A model generated the notes under the pieces. The model saw only the letters and a list, made by a program, of their open reading frames with translations, had not been told where the DNA came from and made no database searches. From positions 1 to 14,809 of the forward strand of contig JAYTQU010000186.1 of NCBI GenBank assembly GCA_043746555.1: a DNA stretch of 14,809 nt. The letters run 5' to 3'. Of the stretch, positions 13,734-14,809 are shown in pieces; positions within the stretch are counted from its first letter, which is position 1; each line of letters starts with the position of its first letter. The position numbers and the translations under genes were made by a program. This stretch comes from CAZQYC01 sp043746555. GTDB lineage: Bacteria; Pseudomonadota; Gammaproteobacteria; Steroidobacterales; Steroidobacteraceae.

Positions 13734-14780
13734 ATGCGATCGTCAGTCCGCCTTTGTCGAAACAACGCCAATCGAACTCGCCGTGCGGCGGTCACGGCGA
13801 TACTGGCTTGCGCGTTGGCGGCGGTGGCGCAGGCGGCTGACGAAACCGACGCACACGCCTGGCTCGATCGAATGACGCGCGCATTGGCGACGCGCAATTA
13901 CGACGGGCGATTTTTACATCTAAGCAATGGCCGCGCCGAGAACATGCGAATCGTGCATCGAGTGCTCGACGGTGTGGTGACCGAGCGATTAGTGTCGCTG
14001 GACGGCAGCGGACGCGAGGTCATTCGCAATGCGAATGAAGTGCTGTGCTACTTGCCGGACCGGCGCACGGTGTTAGTGGAAAAACGCACCGACGTCGATC
14101 CGCTGCTGAGTACAGTGCCGCAGTACAACGAGCGACTTAAAGCCAATTACACGTTAACGTCGCCGCAGAGCGCTCGAGTCATGGGACGCATCGCGCGATT
14201 GGTAAACGTCGTACCACGCGACGATTTTCGCTATGGCTATCGATTGTGGTTGGATCATGAGTCGGCAATGCCGCTGAAGTCGGAACTTTGCGATAGCCGG
14301 GGCCGAGCTATCGAACAGATCGTGTTTGCCGATTTGCAAATGCCCACCGCGATCGCGGACGCAGCGCTGAGTCCGGGCATGTCCACCGAGGGATTCCGCT
14401 GGGTTCGTCAGGAGCCGATGCAAATCATTCGGCCTGGTCCGAACGGTTGGACCGTCGTGAATCCGCCGCAAGGATTTCAACTTACGATTTCGCGTATGCA
14501 GAAGATCGCGGGATTTCGAGCGTTGATTCAACATATGGTGTTTTCCGATGGCTTAGCGTCGGTATCGGTATTCATCGAGCCGAGTAATGCCAGCCAAGAA
14601 AAATCCGGATTTTCGCGCATGGGAACAGCGCACGCGTTTTCCACGGAAATTCAGGATCACCGAGTGACGGTCGTTGGCGAAGTGCCGGCCAACACCGTGC
14701 GCGTCATTGCCAATTCGGTGGCGCGAGAAGCGCCGGCGAAACGGCGATTCGATTCCCTTGCCACGCCCGCGAAACAGTGA
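13734..14780 (+). CDS. rseB: sigma-E regulatory periplasmic protein RseB/MucB
   Basis: RseB is a periplasmic protein that binds the outer part of RseA and shields it from DegS, releasing it when lipopolysaccharide intermediates accumulate. The 348-residue product has a Sec signal peptide: basic region around residues 14-17, hydrophobic core, and likely cleavage after AQA at 32-34. The mature part shows the MucB/RseB N-terminal LolA-like domain (NYDGRFLHLSNGRAENMRIVH near its start, and the YRLWLDHESAMPLKSEL segment) and a smaller C-terminal domain (GFRALIQHMVFSDGLASVSVFIE). A Cys at 26 is not a good lipobox because only a short hydrophobic stretch precedes it. The gap to rseA is 10 nt. Length is somewhat above the 318 residues of E. 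coli. Confidence 0.9.
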   Translation: MRSSVRLCRNNANRTRRAAVTAILACALAAVAQAADETDAHAWLDRMTRALATRNYDGRFLHLSNGRAENMRIVHRVLDGVVTERLVSLDGSGREVIRNANEVLCYLPDRRTVLVEKRTDVDPLLSTVPQYNERLKANYTLTSPQSARVMGRIARLVNVVPRDDFRYGYRLWLDHESAMPLKSELCDSRGRAIEQIVFADLQMPTAIADAALSPGMSTEGFRWVRQEPMQIIRPGPNGWTVVNPPQGFQLTISRMQKIAGFRALIQHMVFSDGLASVSVFIEPSNASQEKSGFSRMGTAHAFSTEIQDHRVTVVGEVPANTVRVIANSVAREAPAKRRFDSLATPAKQ

Positions 14781-14809
14781 GTTCGAAGCAGTGAGTTCCT
14801 GGGTCGTCT

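Noticed and set aside
14775..14798. CAGTGAGTTC present twice (14775-14784 and 14789-14798)
   Set aside because: A single 10-bp duplication around the rseB stop is easily explained by chance or a small local duplication.
14791..14809. Possible start of the next gene (GTG at 14791, six codons)
   Set aside because: It lies where mucC/rseC or degP would be expected, but only six codons are visible and there is no well-placed ribosome site.

Overview
The window reads as a core-genome stretch of a moderately GC-rich gammaproteobacterium, probably from or near the Xanthomonadales/Nevskiales side of the class. Support comes from the order rpfE-like, recJ, prfB, lysS (known from Xanthomonas next to the rpf cluster), from YgfZ and YgfX family proteins, and from an SdhE gene followed by a sigma-E module. 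No rRNA, tRNA, CRISPR array, insertion sequence, phage gene or obvious foreign island was found. No gap between genes exceeds about 220 bases.

Layout. (1) 72-446 on the minus strand is a small Mth938-domain protein. It diverges across only 44 bp from a plus-strand information-processing operon. (2) 491-5911: RpfE-like protein, recJ (overlapping by 4 nt), prfB with its programmed +1 frameshift, and lysS 9 nt downstream. (3) 5908-7487 on the minus strand: ygfZ and a LysR-family regulator, coupled by an ATGA overlap. ygfZ ends tail to tail with lysS, with overlapping stop codons. (4) 7572-11258: a succinate dehydrogenase operon in the order DUF1674/SDHAF4-like gene, sdhC, sdhD, sdhA, sdhB. It diverges from the LysR gene across 84 bp that hold a good LysR-type palindrome. 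(5) 11259-11414: spacer with short hairpins and a heptamer tandem array. (6) 11415-12072: sdhE (FAD attachment to SdhA) overlapping a ygfX-like gene. (7) 12073-12292: spacer with a candidate sigma-E promoter and a 12-bp tandem repeat. (8) 12293-14780: rpoE, rseA, rseB, the envelope-stress sigma factor with its anti-sigma factor and periplasmic regulator.

How the parts fit: the centre of the window is built around making and maturing succinate dehydrogenase. The four structural subunits are flanked by two dedicated assembly factors, SDHAF4-like upstream and SdhE downstream. YgfZ, which supports certain Fe-S enzymes, lies on the divergent side, coupled to a regulator whose likely operator faces the sdh operon. 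That grouping is the most interesting feature. I did not find a wholly new system. The other points worth a second look are an unusually compact YgfZ, two separate short tandem arrays in front of sdhE and rpoE, an N-terminal extension of RpoE, and the absence of DSF quorum-sensing genes from the rpf-type neighbourhood.
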